Part shown: piece after piece, positions 24,512-33,122 of the stretch
How positions within the stretch are numbered: the first letter of the stretch is position 1
Layout: the number at the start of each line of letters is the position of its first letter
Assembly: GCA_964597305.1 (NCBI GenBank)
Contig: CAZQWU010000011.1
Location: 1 to 36,280, forward strand
From: UBA7398 sp964597305
GTDB lineage: Bacteria > Actinomycetota > Actinomycetes > Nanopelagicales > Nanopelagicaceae
DNA: 36,280 nt
Direction: 5' to 3'
Program-made: the position numbers and the translations under genes
The notes under the pieces: model-generated
What the model was told of the DNA's origin: nothing
The model's input: only the letters and a program-made list of their open reading frames with translations
The model's database searches: none

Positions 24512-25426
24512 GTGTCAGCGCGGCAAAAATTGGGTTCGGTTCTTGCCACGCTCTTGCTCTTTCTTCAAAGCGCCCTGATTGTTACCGGTGGCGCAGTTCG
24601 ACTGACGGGATCTGGATTGGGTTGTCCCACCTGGCCAGAGTGCACGCCTGGTTCATATACCCCTGTTCCTCATCAAGCCGAAGGTGCGCTCCATTCCTGG
24701 ATTGAATTTGGGAATCGATTACTGACCTTCGCACTTTTAGCTGCTGCGATAGCGATGGTGATCTTTGTTCTTCGAAATAAGCAGCGAAATCTTTACCGTC
24801 TCGCCAGTGTGCAAGTTCTCGGAATTGTCGGGCAAGGGGTTTTGGGCGGTATCACTGTTCTGACCAAACTCAATCCCATTCCGGTTGCGGGGCACTTTCT
24901 CCTTTCTATTGCATTAATGGCAGGGGCACAGTCGCTACGAGCAAACATCGTAAGGAAAATCCGCTATGAGTTGTCGCCGACGACAAGGCTTGTTGCTCGT
25001 GCAGTTGTCACTCTCACCCTCGGGGTAATTACCATGGGAACGGTTGTCACCGGATCAGGTCCTCATGCTGGTGATGCCCAAGCTCCGCGAACCGGATTTG
25101 ATACCCGAATTGTTGCGCTCATCCACGCTGATATGGTGATTGCACTTTTGGCATTGACTCTTGGTTTACTTATTTCAATCCACCTCGCTGAAAGTGGTGA
25201 AAAACAACGCGCTATACGCCACGCAGTTTTTATTTTTCTTGGTGTCGCACTGGGGCAGGGAGTCATAGGTTATGTTCAATATTTCACTGGACTTCCTGAG
25301 ATTATTGTCGCTGCCCATCTTTTCGGTGCAACGATGGTTTGGCTTTCCACATGGAATATCGTTTTACTCGGAAATTTGTTGTGGCGTGAAAAATCCCCAC
25401 CGAATTTGCATTTTGGAACTGAATAA
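24512..25426 (+). CDS. ctaA: Heme A synthase (CtaA/COX15)
   Basis: Integral membrane enzyme that oxidises heme O to heme A for aa3 oxidase. 304 residues, about eight hydrophobic segments in two similar halves. The first half has GGAVRLTGSGLGCPTWPEC with the C38/C44 pair and H61 before EFGNRLL; the second half repeats GTVVTGSGPHAGD and the later His residues. GTG start. The usual neighbour ctaB (heme O synthase) is missing between it and tkt; it must be elsewhere for CtaA to have its substrate. Confidence 0.92.
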   Translation: MSARQKLGSVLATLLLFLQSALIVTGGAVRLTGSGLGCPTWPECTPGSYTPVPHQAEGALHSWIEFGNRLLTFALLAAAIAMVIFVLRNKQRNLYRLASVQVLGIVGQGVLGGITVLTKLNPIPVAGHFLLSIALMAGAQSLRANIVRKIRYELSPTTRLVARAVVTLTLGVITMGTVVTGSGPHAGDAQAPRTGFDTRIVALIHADMVIALLALTLGLLISIHLAESGEKQRAIRHAVFIFLGVALGQGVIGYVQYFTGLPEIIVAAHLFGATMVWLSTWNIVLLGNLLWREKSPPNLHFGTE

Positions 25427-25492
25427 TTAGAACTAAAAAAATGGAACTGAACAAGTAGAGCCAGCAGTAGATAAGGAAAGGGCGGAAAACAC

Positions 25493-27580
25493 GTGGCATC
25501 AACACCGTGGAGTGAAAAAGATGATCGTGCTGTGGCCATTGCCCGTGCACTTGCGATGGATGCGGTTCAGAAAGTGGGAAATGGTCATCCAGGAACTGCG
25601 ATGTCACTTGCCCCTGTCGCGTATTTACTCTTTCAGAAATATCTCAAACATGACCCTGCTGATCCGAAGTGGCTTGGTCGCGACCGATTCATTCTCTCGT
25701 GCGGCCATTCATCGATGACTCTGTATACCCAATTATTTTTTAGTGGGTACGGTGTTGAACTCTCCGATTTAAAAAATTTCCGCACATGGGGTTCACTCAC
25801 TCCCGGCCATCCTGAATATGGCCATACTGCAGGAGTAGAAACGACGACGGGACCATTAGGTCAAGGTGTTGCCAACGCAGTAGGAATGGCGATGGCGGCT
25901 CGTTATGAACGTGGCTTATTGGATCCCGATACACCGCACGGTGAGAGTCCGTTTGATCATCGAATTTGGGTTATCTGCTCTGACGGTGACTTGGAAGAAG
26001 GTGTCAGCGGTGAAGCGTCATCGCTTGCTGGCGTACAAGAACTTTCTCACCTCATTGTTATTTATGATGACAATAGAATTTCCATTGAAGGTGACACGCA
26101 CCTTGCATTTACGGAGGATGTCTCTCTCCGTTACACCTCGTATGGCTGGAATGTTCTCGAAGTTCCAGCAAAAGCAGATGGTGATGTCGATCGAATTGCA
26201 CTTGATACCGCCATTCAAAGCGCTCTTGGTGAAACACGTCGACCTACACTCATTCGCCTCAAGAGTGTTATTGCATGGCCAGCCCCAAGCGCTCGCAACA
26301 CCGCAAAATCTCATGGTTCAGCTTTAGGCGCCGAAGAGGTTGCAGCAACAAAAGAAATTCTCGGACTTGATCCTGCAATGCATTTCCAAGTTCCGAACGA
26401 AATATTGAGCCATGTTCGAGAGGTAAAAGATCGCGGTGCGAAGTTACACGCTCAGTGGAATACGGCGTTTGACCAATGGCAGTCGCGTAATCCAGATAGA
26501 CATAAGCTGCTCATGCGCTTACTTCACGGTGAACTCCCCCAACAATGGGAAAAGTCGTTACCGAATTTTCCTGCAACAGATAAATCAGGCAAAGAGATTG
26601 CCACTCGAAAAGCATCTGGCGACACCCTGCAAAAAATCGCTGAAACACTCCCTGAATGGTGGGGTGGATCTGCCGATCTCGCTGAGAGTAACAACACCAC
26701 TATTGAAGGTGGCGGTTCATTTTTACCAAAGACTTCACCTCAAAAAAACGCAAACCCTTATGGTCGGATAATTCACTTCGGCATTCGAGAGCATGCAATG
26801 GGTGCGATCATGAATGGCATATCCCTTCACGGATTAACTCGACCCTTCGGTGGCACGTTCTTAGTTTTTAGCGATTACATGCGTGGCGCTGTTCGACTTT
26901 CGGCGTTGATGAATCTTCCTGTTACATATATTTGGACGCACGATTCCATTGGTCTTGGCGAAGATGGACCCACTCATCAACCAGTTGAACACCTCGCAGC
27001 ACTCCGTGCGATTCCTGGCTTGAGCGTTATTCGACCAGCTGATGCCAATGAAGTTGTGAGCGCGTGGAAAGAAATTGTGAAACGTTGTGAGCCCGTAGGT
27101 CTGGTTCTCTCTCGCCAAAATCTTCCGGTATTTGATCGTGAAGTGGTTGCAAGTTCTGATGGTGTTTCACACGGGGCATACATTTTGAGCGACTCTCCAT
27201 CGACACCAGAAGTGATCTTGATTGCGACAGGTTCAGAGGTCTCACTCGCGCTCGCAGCGCAGAAAGTTTTGTTGCACGAGGGAATTGCTTCGCGCGTCGT
27301 GAGTGCGCCATGCCTGGAGTGGTTTGCTCAACAAAGTGAGAGTTATCGTCACTCTGTCTTGCCGCCTGAGGTTAGAGCCCGAGTAAGTATTGAAGCGGGA
27401 ATCGCTCAAGGTTGGCGAGATCTCATTGGTGATGGCGGAGAAGCGATTTCGCTTGAGCATTTTGGTGCATCTGCAGCCTATGGAAAACTTTTTGAAGAAT
27501 TCGGTTTTACAATCGAGAACGTTGTTGCTGCTGCACAACGAACTCTACTTCGAGCAACGTCTCACCAACATGAAAAGTAA
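25493..27580 (+). CDS. tkt: Transketolase
   Basis: TPP-dependent transfer of two-carbon units in the non-oxidative pentose phosphate pathway. 695 residues, full length. Visible: GNGHPGTAMSLAP (29-41), the TPP motif GDLEEGVSGEA (165-175), then the pyrimidine-binding domain with HDSIGLGEDGPTHQPVEHLA. GTG start, with a moderate Shine-Dalgarno (GGGCGG) 7 nt upstream. The 66-bp gap after ctaA holds no gene. Its last 11 bp overlap tal. Confidence 0.96.
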   Translation: MASTPWSEKDDRAVAIARALAMDAVQKVGNGHPGTAMSLAPVAYLLFQKYLKHDPADPKWLGRDRFILSCGHSSMTLYTQLFFSGYGVELSDLKNFRTWGSLTPGHPEYGHTAGVETTTGPLGQGVANAVGMAMAARYERGLLDPDTPHGESPFDHRIWVICSDGDLEEGVSGEASSLAGVQELSHLIVIYDDNRISIEGDTHLAFTEDVSLRYTSYGWNVLEVPAKADGDVDRIALDTAIQSALGETRRPTLIRLKSVIAWPAPSARNTAKSHGSALGAEEVAATKEILGLDPAMHFQVPNEILSHVREVKDRGAKLHAQWNTAFDQWQSRNPDRHKLLMRLLHGELPQQWEKSLPNFPATDKSGKEIATRKASGDTLQKIAETLPEWWGGSADLAESNNTTIEGGGSFLPKTSPQKNANPYGRIIHFGIREHAMGAIMNGISLHGLTRPFGGTFLVFSDYMRGAVRLSALMNLPVTYIWTHDSIGLGEDGPTHQPVEHLAALRAIPGLSVIRPADANEVVSAWKEIVKRCEPVGLVLSRQNLPVFDREVVASSDGVSHGAYILSDSPSTPEVILIATGSEVSLALAAQKVLLHEGIASRVVSAPCLEWFAQQSESYRHSVLPPEVRARVSIEAGIAQGWRDLIGDGGEAISLEHFGASAAYGKLFEEFGFTIENVVAAAQRTLLRATSHQHEK

Positions 27581-28706
27581 AAATCTCTTCGAGATTACAC
27601 AAACTGGAACCTCGATTTGGCTTGATGATCTCTCCCGCGAACGATTGATTGACGCTGAATCCCCGCTCTCGCTCGCCCGATTAATCAATGACCGTTTCAT
27701 TACTGGAGTTACTACTAATCCTGCGATTTTTTCCCAGGCGATTGGAACATCTGCTCTTTACGACGAAGACATCAGACAACTTGCTATGAACGGAAAAACT
27801 GCCGAAGAGATTATTACCGAATTAACGATCTCAGATGTGCAAAATGCGTGTGATCAGTTTCGCAATATTTTTCAAGAATCCGATGGCATTGATGGTCGCG
27901 TGAGTATTGAAGTTGACCCACGTCTTGCTCGTGACACTCACGCAACGATCATTGAAGCTAAAAATCTTTGGAACAGAGTTGATCGCGCTAATGTATTGAT
28001 CAAAGTTCCAGCCACGCGCGAGGGTTTACCAGCGATTACTGAACTCATTGCCGAAGGAATCAGCGTTAACGTCACTTTAATTTTCTCGGTTACGCGCTAT
28101 AACGAAGTGTTAGATGCCTTTATGCAAGGTCTTCACCGCCGAGTTCAATCAGGTCTCGCCCTTGCAGACATACATTCGGTTGCATCGTTTTTTGTGAGTC
28201 GAGTTGATACCGAGGTAGATCAACAGCTCACAACGCTCGCGCCTCACCAAACTATGGCAGAAACTTTGTTGGGGAAAGCAGCAATCGCAAATGCTCACCT
28301 TGCCTATGAACGTTTTTCTTCCTTTCGGGATAGCTCGCGTTGGCAAGAACTCGAAAAGAGAGGTGCGCGAATTCAACGACCTTTATGGGCATCAACCGGT
28401 GTGAAAGATCGTCGTTATCCCGACGATCGATATGTTGTTGAGTTGACCGCTCCGCACACCGTGAACACCATGCCCCAGGCGACCCTTGATGCCGTACATG
28501 ACCATGGAATTTCGAAAGGCGATGCTATTACGCCACGCATTCCTGATGCGCATGAAACTGTTAGGAAACTTGCGCAACTCACTATCGACTTAGATCGCGT
28601 TGCTGAGACATTAGAAGAGGAAGGGTTAACCAAGTTTGTTACACCCTGGCTTCAATTGATTGATCGTGTTCACCACAAAGCGGCGAATGTTGCGCACCTG
28701 ACATGA
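27570..28706 (+). CDS. tal: Transaldolase
   Basis: Transfers dihydroxyacetone units between sugar phosphates, linking pentose phosphates to glycolysis. 378 residues, the long actinobacterial form. It starts MKSKNLFEITQTGTSIWLDD, with GVTTNPAIF (46-54) and the Schiff-base lysine K145 in NVLIKVPAT. The open frame extends 180 nt further upstream inside tkt, but homology begins at the ATG at 27570, so that start is used (11-nt overlap with tkt). The stop overlaps the pgi start by 4 nt. Confidence 0.95.
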   Translation: MKSKNLFEITQTGTSIWLDDLSRERLIDAESPLSLARLINDRFITGVTTNPAIFSQAIGTSALYDEDIRQLAMNGKTAEEIITELTISDVQNACDQFRNIFQESDGIDGRVSIEVDPRLARDTHATIIEAKNLWNRVDRANVLIKVPATREGLPAITELIAEGISVNVTLIFSVTRYNEVLDAFMQGLHRRVQSGLALADIHSVASFFVSRVDTEVDQQLTTLAPHQTMAETLLGKAAIANAHLAYERFSSFRDSSRWQELEKRGARIQRPLWASTGVKDRRYPDDRYVVELTAPHTVNTMPQATLDAVHDHGISKGDAITPRIPDAHETVRKLAQLTIDLDRVAETLEEEGLTKFVTPWLQLIDRVHHKAANVAHLT

Positions 28707-30244
28707 TCACTTTGTATGGCTCTGGTTGGAATAGAGAACCAAATGACACGTTACACAAACGAGCTCTTCAACTTGCCGCCAAAGATGCCACGATCTGGGG
28801 AGATTCCGCGCACGCAGAAGCGCAACATCGATTGAATTGGATTTCGCTACCAGAAACGTCACGGGAGCTCTTGCCCCAACTCGATGCCCTCGCGGCTTGG
28901 GCGCGCGAACGAGAACTTACCGAGGTCATTCTCTGCGGAATGGGCGGTTCTTCACTTGCACCTGAAGTTATTGCAAAGACTTATGGCAAGAAATTACTTG
29001 TCATTGATAGCACCGATCCTGATTATATTCACCACGTACTTCCCAGCTCACTGAGAAACTGCGTTGTTGTTATCGGCTCCAAATCGGGAACTACTGTCGA
29101 AACAACATCACATTTGAAATTATTTCACCATCTCTTTGAAAGTCAGGGTTTGCGACCAGATGATCACATGGTGATTGTTACTGACCCGCAATCTCCGCTC
29201 GATACCGTAGCTCGAACAGCGGGCTATCGCATTATCAATGCAGATCCCGACGTTGGTGGCAGATTTAGTGCGCTCAGTGCATTTGGCTTAACGCCAAGTG
29301 CACTTTTAGGAATTGATGTTTCCATTCTCCTGGATGATGCGTACGAAAGCGCAGCAGATTTTATTCGCCAAGATTCACCAGTCATATTTGCGACGCAGAC
29401 GCTCGCACAGCTTCGTTATCTTTCTTTTACCGATGAAGAGAGCACGCTCCATGGTTTAAGTGATTGGATCGAACAATTAATTGCAGAATCAACGGGAAAA
29501 TCAGGTAAGGGAATTTTGCCAGTTATCGTAGAAAATCGGGAAGATTCGCATTCACTTCCGGTGGTAACTTTTAATCAAGCTGGCGCGTTATCGGTCGATG
29601 GAGCGTTAGGTTCTCAATTTATTTTTTGGGAGTGGGTTACCGCTTTGATTGGTAGCGAACTGTCGATCGATCCCTTTAATCAACCCAATGTGGCCGAAGC
29701 GAAAGAACAAACTAACGTTCTACTTCACCGTTGGCAGGAGAAAAAAACACCACCTGCAGATCGATTAGGTACGCCATCCTTTATGGAAAATACCATTGAA
29801 GTTTTTAGCGCTAGTGGAGATCAATCAATAGCCGGTGTGCTGGCATCTCTCTTCCACCGCGTACCTGAAGATGGATACATCGCCATTTTGGCCTATCTCA
29901 ATCGTTGTGCAGATTTTGACGCAACGTCACTTCGCGGGAAAATCGCTGCATTAGCTAACCGACCCACAACTTTTGGATGGGGTCCTCGCTTCCTTCATTC
30001 CACAGGACAATTTCATAAAGGTGGACCGCTCGTCGGTGGATTTATTTTGATTACGGGTGAACCACGCGAGACGATCGAAATTCCCGGTTCTGGCTACGAT
30101 TTCCAGACTCTCATCACTGCGCAAGCTCTTGGTGATCTGGCAGCGTTGCGATCACGTGGATTGCCGGTCGTACATTTCCATCTTCGAAACCGGGAAGCGG
30201 GAATTAAGTACCTACATCACGTCGTGGATTCGTTAAATTCGTAG
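28703..30244 (+). CDS. pgi: Glucose-6-phosphate isomerase
   Basis: Interconverts glucose 6-phosphate and fructose 6-phosphate. 513 residues with two SIS-type domains. Visible: CGMGGSSLAPEV (78-89), the phosphate-binding GSKSGTTVET (125-134), VGGRFSALSAFGL, and the C-terminal HSTGQFHKGG with the catalytic His/Lys region. The start overlaps tal by 4 nt; the zwf-opcA-pgl genes that often separate tal and pgi in Actinobacteria are not here. Last plus-strand gene, converging on rbpA. Confidence 0.95.
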   Translation: MITLYGSGWNREPNDTLHKRALQLAAKDATIWGDSAHAEAQHRLNWISLPETSRELLPQLDALAAWARERELTEVILCGMGGSSLAPEVIAKTYGKKLLVIDSTDPDYIHHVLPSSLRNCVVVIGSKSGTTVETTSHLKLFHHLFESQGLRPDDHMVIVTDPQSPLDTVARTAGYRIINADPDVGGRFSALSAFGLTPSALLGIDVSILLDDAYESAADFIRQDSPVIFATQTLAQLRYLSFTDEESTLHGLSDWIEQLIAESTGKSGKGILPVIVENREDSHSLPVVTFNQAGALSVDGALGSQFIFWEWVTALIGSELSIDPFNQPNVAEAKEQTNVLLHRWQEKKTPPADRLGTPSFMENTIEVFSASGDQSIAGVLASLFHRVPEDGYIAILAYLNRCADFDATSLRGKIAALANRPTTFGWGPRFLHSTGQFHKGGPLVGGFILITGEPRETIEIPGSGYDFQTLITAQALGDLAALRSRGLPVVHFHLRNREAGIKYLHHVVDSLNS

Positions 30245-30282
30245 TTAAGTTCGAAGTTAAGTTCTTGATTAAGTATTGTCAA

Positions 30283-30492
30283 TTCTCGCAAAAGTGATCT
30301 CGAACTTCGTCGCACTATTCTTCGCGCTATTCCTCGCNNNNNNNNNNNNNNNNNNNNNNNNNNNNNNNNNNNNNNNNNNNNNNNNNNNNNNNNNNNNNNN
30401 NNNNNNNNNNNNNNNNNNNNNNNNNNNNNNNNNNNNNTTCTCGCAAAAGTGATCTCGAACTTCGTCGCACTATTCTTCGCGCTATTCCTCGC
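30283..30492. repeat. Unmerged contig overlap (55 bp + 100 N + 55 bp)
   Basis: Positions 30283-30337 and 30438-30492 are identical over exactly 55 bp around exactly 100 N. As in argD, this is a duplicated contig end. After collapse the pgi-rbpA interval shrinks from 249 to 94 bp and pgi and rbpA are both untouched. Confidence 0.93.
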
Positions 30493-30504
30493 GCTATTCT
30501 TCGT
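30469..30504 (-). repeat. 12-bp tandem repeats around the rbpA stop codon
   Basis: Three imperfect 12-bp units of the type G(C/A)(G/A)CTATTC(T/C)TC follow each other on the plus strand (GCACTATTCTTC, GCGCTATTCCTC, GCGCTATTCTTC). On the minus strand each unit holds GAATAG, and the TAG of the first unit reached is the rbpA stop. A second AT-rich quasi-repeat (GTTAAGTTC-type) lies near 30244-30268. Such repeats can lengthen by slippage and may have contributed to the assembly break here. Confidence 0.7.
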
Positions 30505-30841
30505 CGTCGCCACGAAGTTTTTTCAACGCATCAGAGAGAATTTTTGTCGCCTCTGCCTCAGTACGTCGTTCCTTTACATACGCTAAATGTGTCTTGTAAG
30601 GCTCGTTCTTTAATGGGCTTGGTGGATTGTTCTTATCTCGTCCTGCTGGAAAACCACACCGCGGGCAATCCCACTCATCGGGAATAACCACTGTTCCATC
30701 TTCAGCAAATGAAGGTTTTGTTTCATGGCCATTGAGACACCAATACGAAATTCGGAATCGAGCGATCGCTTCGCCACGCTCGGCTTCTCCCATTGGACCT
30801 GCACCGACGCGGGAACCTCGAATTGCGCTACCACCAGCCAT
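30494..30841 (-). CDS. rbpA: RNA polymerase-binding protein RbpA
   Basis: Actinobacterial transcription factor that binds RNA polymerase and the principal sigma factor and stabilises open complexes. 115 residues. Family N-terminus MAGGSAIRGSRVGAGPMGE with the basic linker, then a zinc-ribbon-like set C35 and H39 (YWCLNGH) with C59 and C62 (DCPRCG), then the C-terminal sigma-interaction region YVKERRTEAEATKILSDAL. The Shine-Dalgarno AAGGGAG lies 6 nt before the ATG. Last gene of the gap-pgk-tpiA-secG-rbpA series. Confidence 0.95.
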   Translation of the reverse strand: MAGGSAIRGSRVGAGPMGEAERGEAIARFRISYWCLNGHETKPSFAEDGTVVIPDEWDCPRCGFPAGRDKNNPPSPLKNEPYKTHLAYVKERRTEAEATKILSDALKKLRGDDEE

Positions 30842-30864
30842 AGATCACTCCCTTGGTACTTCTG

Positions 30865-31092
30865 CTATTTCAATAAAAGACTTAACGCCACAACGGCGGC
30901 GAACCATACGCCACCTACAACAATAGTAATTCGATCTAAATTCCGCTCGACAACAGATGATCCGCCATATGTTGAAGAGACCCCACCACCGAATAGATCT
31001 GAGAGACCAGACCCTTTTCCTTTATGGAGAAGCACCAACATAATCATGAGAATGCTTGAAATGATGAGAATAATGGAGAGCGCTAATTTCAC
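30865..31092 (-). CDS. secG: Preprotein translocase subunit SecG
   Basis: 75 residues, small auxiliary subunit of the SecYEG channel in the cytoplasmic membrane. Two hydrophobic helices (about 3-22 and 54-73) flank the conserved loop HKGKGSGLSDLFGGGVSST. It lies 5 nt after tpiA, the standard actinobacterial position, and 23 nt before rbpA. Confidence 0.95.
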   Translation of the reverse strand: MKLALSIILIISSILMIMLVLLHKGKGSGLSDLFGGGVSSTYGGSSVVERNLDRITIVVGGVWFAAVVALSLLLK

Positions 31093-31097
31093 GTGCG

Positions 31098-31874
31098 TCA
31101 GGATACCCGATGAAATTTACAAATCCGCGCAAACTCTTCTGGATCAAGGCTTGCTCCGCCCACGAGCGCACCATCAATATCTGGCTGGCGCATAATATCG
31201 ACGATGTTTGCAGACTTGACCGATCCGCCATAGAGAATTCGTGCATTTTCCGCAATCTCTTCACTGCCGATTTTTGAAAGCTCTCCGCGGATGGCCTGGC
31301 AGACTTCTTGTGCGTCGTCTGGAGTTGCCGTTCGTCCTGTACCTATTGCCCACACGGGCTCATACGCAAAAGCAATTTTCTTCAGATCTGGTTTGTGAAA
31401 TCCTTTAAGTCCCTCACGAACTTGCTCGAGAACATATGAGACATGGTTACCGGATTCGCGAATCGCTAATTCTTCACCAACGCAGAAAACGGGAATGAGT
31501 TCGTGAGCGAGCGCGGCTTTCATTTTGCGATGAAGTAATTCGCTTGATTCACCGTGGATTGCGCGACGTTCTGAGTGTCCTACGAGAACATAGGTGCACC
31601 CTAATTTCTTCAACATTGAGCCAGAGATATCTCCGGTAAAGGCTCCAGCCGTTTCTGGCGAGAGATCTTGCGCGCCATAGGTAAGGCGAAGGCGATCGCC
31701 ATCGATCAAAGTTTGAATAGATCGAATATCGGTGAACGGTGGAATGATGGCAATATCAACTGCATCATATTCTCTATCGTCAATGGAGTACGCGAGTTTT
31801 TGTGCCACGGCAATCGCTTCAAGATGATTGAGATTCATCTTCCAATTTCCTGCTATCAACGGTTTACGTGACAT
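31098..31874 (-). CDS. tpiA: Triosephosphate isomerase
   Basis: Interconverts dihydroxyacetone phosphate and glyceraldehyde 3-phosphate. 258 residues. Active site: K12 (GNWKMN), H101 (VGHSERR) and E173 (AYEPVWAIGTG); phosphate loop YGGSVK near the C-terminus. The Shine-Dalgarno AAAGGA lies 4 nt before the ATG. 15 nt after pgk. Confidence 0.97.
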   Translation of the reverse strand: MSRKPLIAGNWKMNLNHLEAIAVAQKLAYSIDDREYDAVDIAIIPPFTDIRSIQTLIDGDRLRLTYGAQDLSPETAGAFTGDISGSMLKKLGCTYVLVGHSERRAIHGESSELLHRKMKAALAHELIPVFCVGEELAIRESGNHVSYVLEQVREGLKGFHKPDLKKIAFAYEPVWAIGTGRTATPDDAQEVCQAIRGELSKIGSEEIAENARILYGGSVKSANIVDIMRQPDIDGALVGGASLDPEEFARICKFHRVS

Positions 31875-31889
31875 GCGATCCTTTCGTAA

Positions 31890-33116
31890 TTAAACAATTC
31901 CTAGCGCGTCCAGGCCAGGAAGATGTTTTCCTTCTAGATATTCCAGTGATGCTCCACCACCAGTTGAAATGTAACCAAATTGTGAGTCGGCAAAACCTAG
32001 CGCGCGAACTGCAGCTGCAGAATCGCCACCTCCGACAACCGCAAGTCCTGAAACTTCAGTAAGCGCTTGCGCAACGGCTTTCGTACCCGCCGCAAAGAGG
32101 GAAAATTCAAAAACTCCCATTGGACCATTCCAAAATACTGTGTGGCATTCCTTGATAGCAGATGCAAAAGTAGTTGCAGTTTCAGGTCCGATATCTAATC
32201 CCATGTGGTCGCTCGGGATAGCGTCGACGCTGACAATAGTTGGATTTTCATTGGCAAATGAAGGTGCAACAACGACATCAGTTGGTAAGAGAAATTTCAC
32301 TCCCCGCTTCTCTGCGCGGACAAGAAGATCTTTCACAATCGGTAGAGATTCTTGATCAATGAGCGATGTGCCAATTTCTTTTCCTTGCGCAGCAAGGAAT
32401 GTGAAGAGCATTCCACCGCCAATAGCCATCATGTCAACTGATTCCAGAAGGTTTGAGATAACGCCGATCTTGTCGGCAACTTTTGCGCCACCAAGAACAA
32501 CGCCATAGGGGCGATCGGGTGTTTGTGTTAATTTTTTGAGTACCGAAACTTCTTGTGCAACGAGCGTACCCGCAGCGTGTGGCAGTAATTGCGGAAGCTC
32601 ATAGACTGAAGCGTGGCGACGATGTACTGCGCCAAAACCATCTCCGACATAAAAATCAGCAAGAGCTGAGAGCGCGAGCGCCAATTCCATTCGCGCAGCG
32701 CCATCTTTACTGGTCTCTCGCGCGTCAAATCGAATGTTTTCCAGCAATACAACTTCGCCATTCGATAATGAGACGACATTTTTTCTTGCGCTATCGCCCG
32801 CAGTGTCAGGGGCAAAAATGTCATGTGCAAAATTCACTGTGCGTTGAAGAAGTTCTGTCAATCTCACAGCGACTGGGGCAAGCGATAACTCTGGTCTTCG
32901 TTCACCCTTTGGTCTTCCCAGATGCGCACATATGACGATCGAGGCTCCTGCTGCAAGCAATGCATTTATCGTCGGAAGCGAAGCTCGAATACGACCGTCA
33001 TCTGTGATCACTCCATCCTTAATGGGAACATTGAGATCGCACCGCAAGAACACTCGCTTACCAGTGAGATTCGGAATCTGCATTATTTCCGAATTCTGAT
33101 TCGACGATTGGTTCAC
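31890..33116 (-). CDS. pgk: Phosphoglycerate kinase
   Basis: Makes ATP from 1,3-bisphosphoglycerate. 408 residues from the GTG at 33116: GKRVFLRCDLNVP, HLGRPKGERRPELSLAPVA, the ATP-binding VLGGAKVADKIGV, and the C-terminal GGGDSAAAVR. The start is uncertain: the GTG is 6 nt after gap, while an in-frame ATG 11 codons later (MQIPNLTGKRV) would also give a plausible N-terminus. Neither has a clear Shine-Dalgarno. Confidence 0.95.
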   Translation of the reverse strand: MNQSSNQNSEIMQIPNLTGKRVFLRCDLNVPIKDGVITDDGRIRASLPTINALLAAGASIVICAHLGRPKGERRPELSLAPVAVRLTELLQRTVNFAHDIFAPDTAGDSARKNVVSLSNGEVVLLENIRFDARETSKDGAARMELALALSALADFYVGDGFGAVHRRHASVYELPQLLPHAAGTLVAQEVSVLKKLTQTPDRPYGVVLGGAKVADKIGVISNLLESVDMMAIGGGMLFTFLAAQGKEIGTSLIDQESLPIVKDLLVRAEKRGVKFLLPTDVVVAPSFANENPTIVSVDAIPSDHMGLDIGPETATTFASAIKECHTVFWNGPMGVFEFSLFAAGTKAVAQALTEVSGLAVVGGGDSAAAVRALGFADSQFGYISTGGGASLEYLEGKHLPGLDALGIV

Positions 33117-33122
33117 GTTTGA

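Noticed and set aside
27390..27569. N-terminal extension of transaldolase inside tkt.
   Set aside because: The extra 60 residues lie in another frame of the conserved tkt C-terminus and have no resemblance to transaldolase, which starts at 27570.
30254..30282. Minus-strand TTGACA-17-TAACTT after pgi, a possible antisense promoter.
   Set aside because: It lies in an AT-rich repetitive convergent spacer next to an assembly join; no target or leader supports it.
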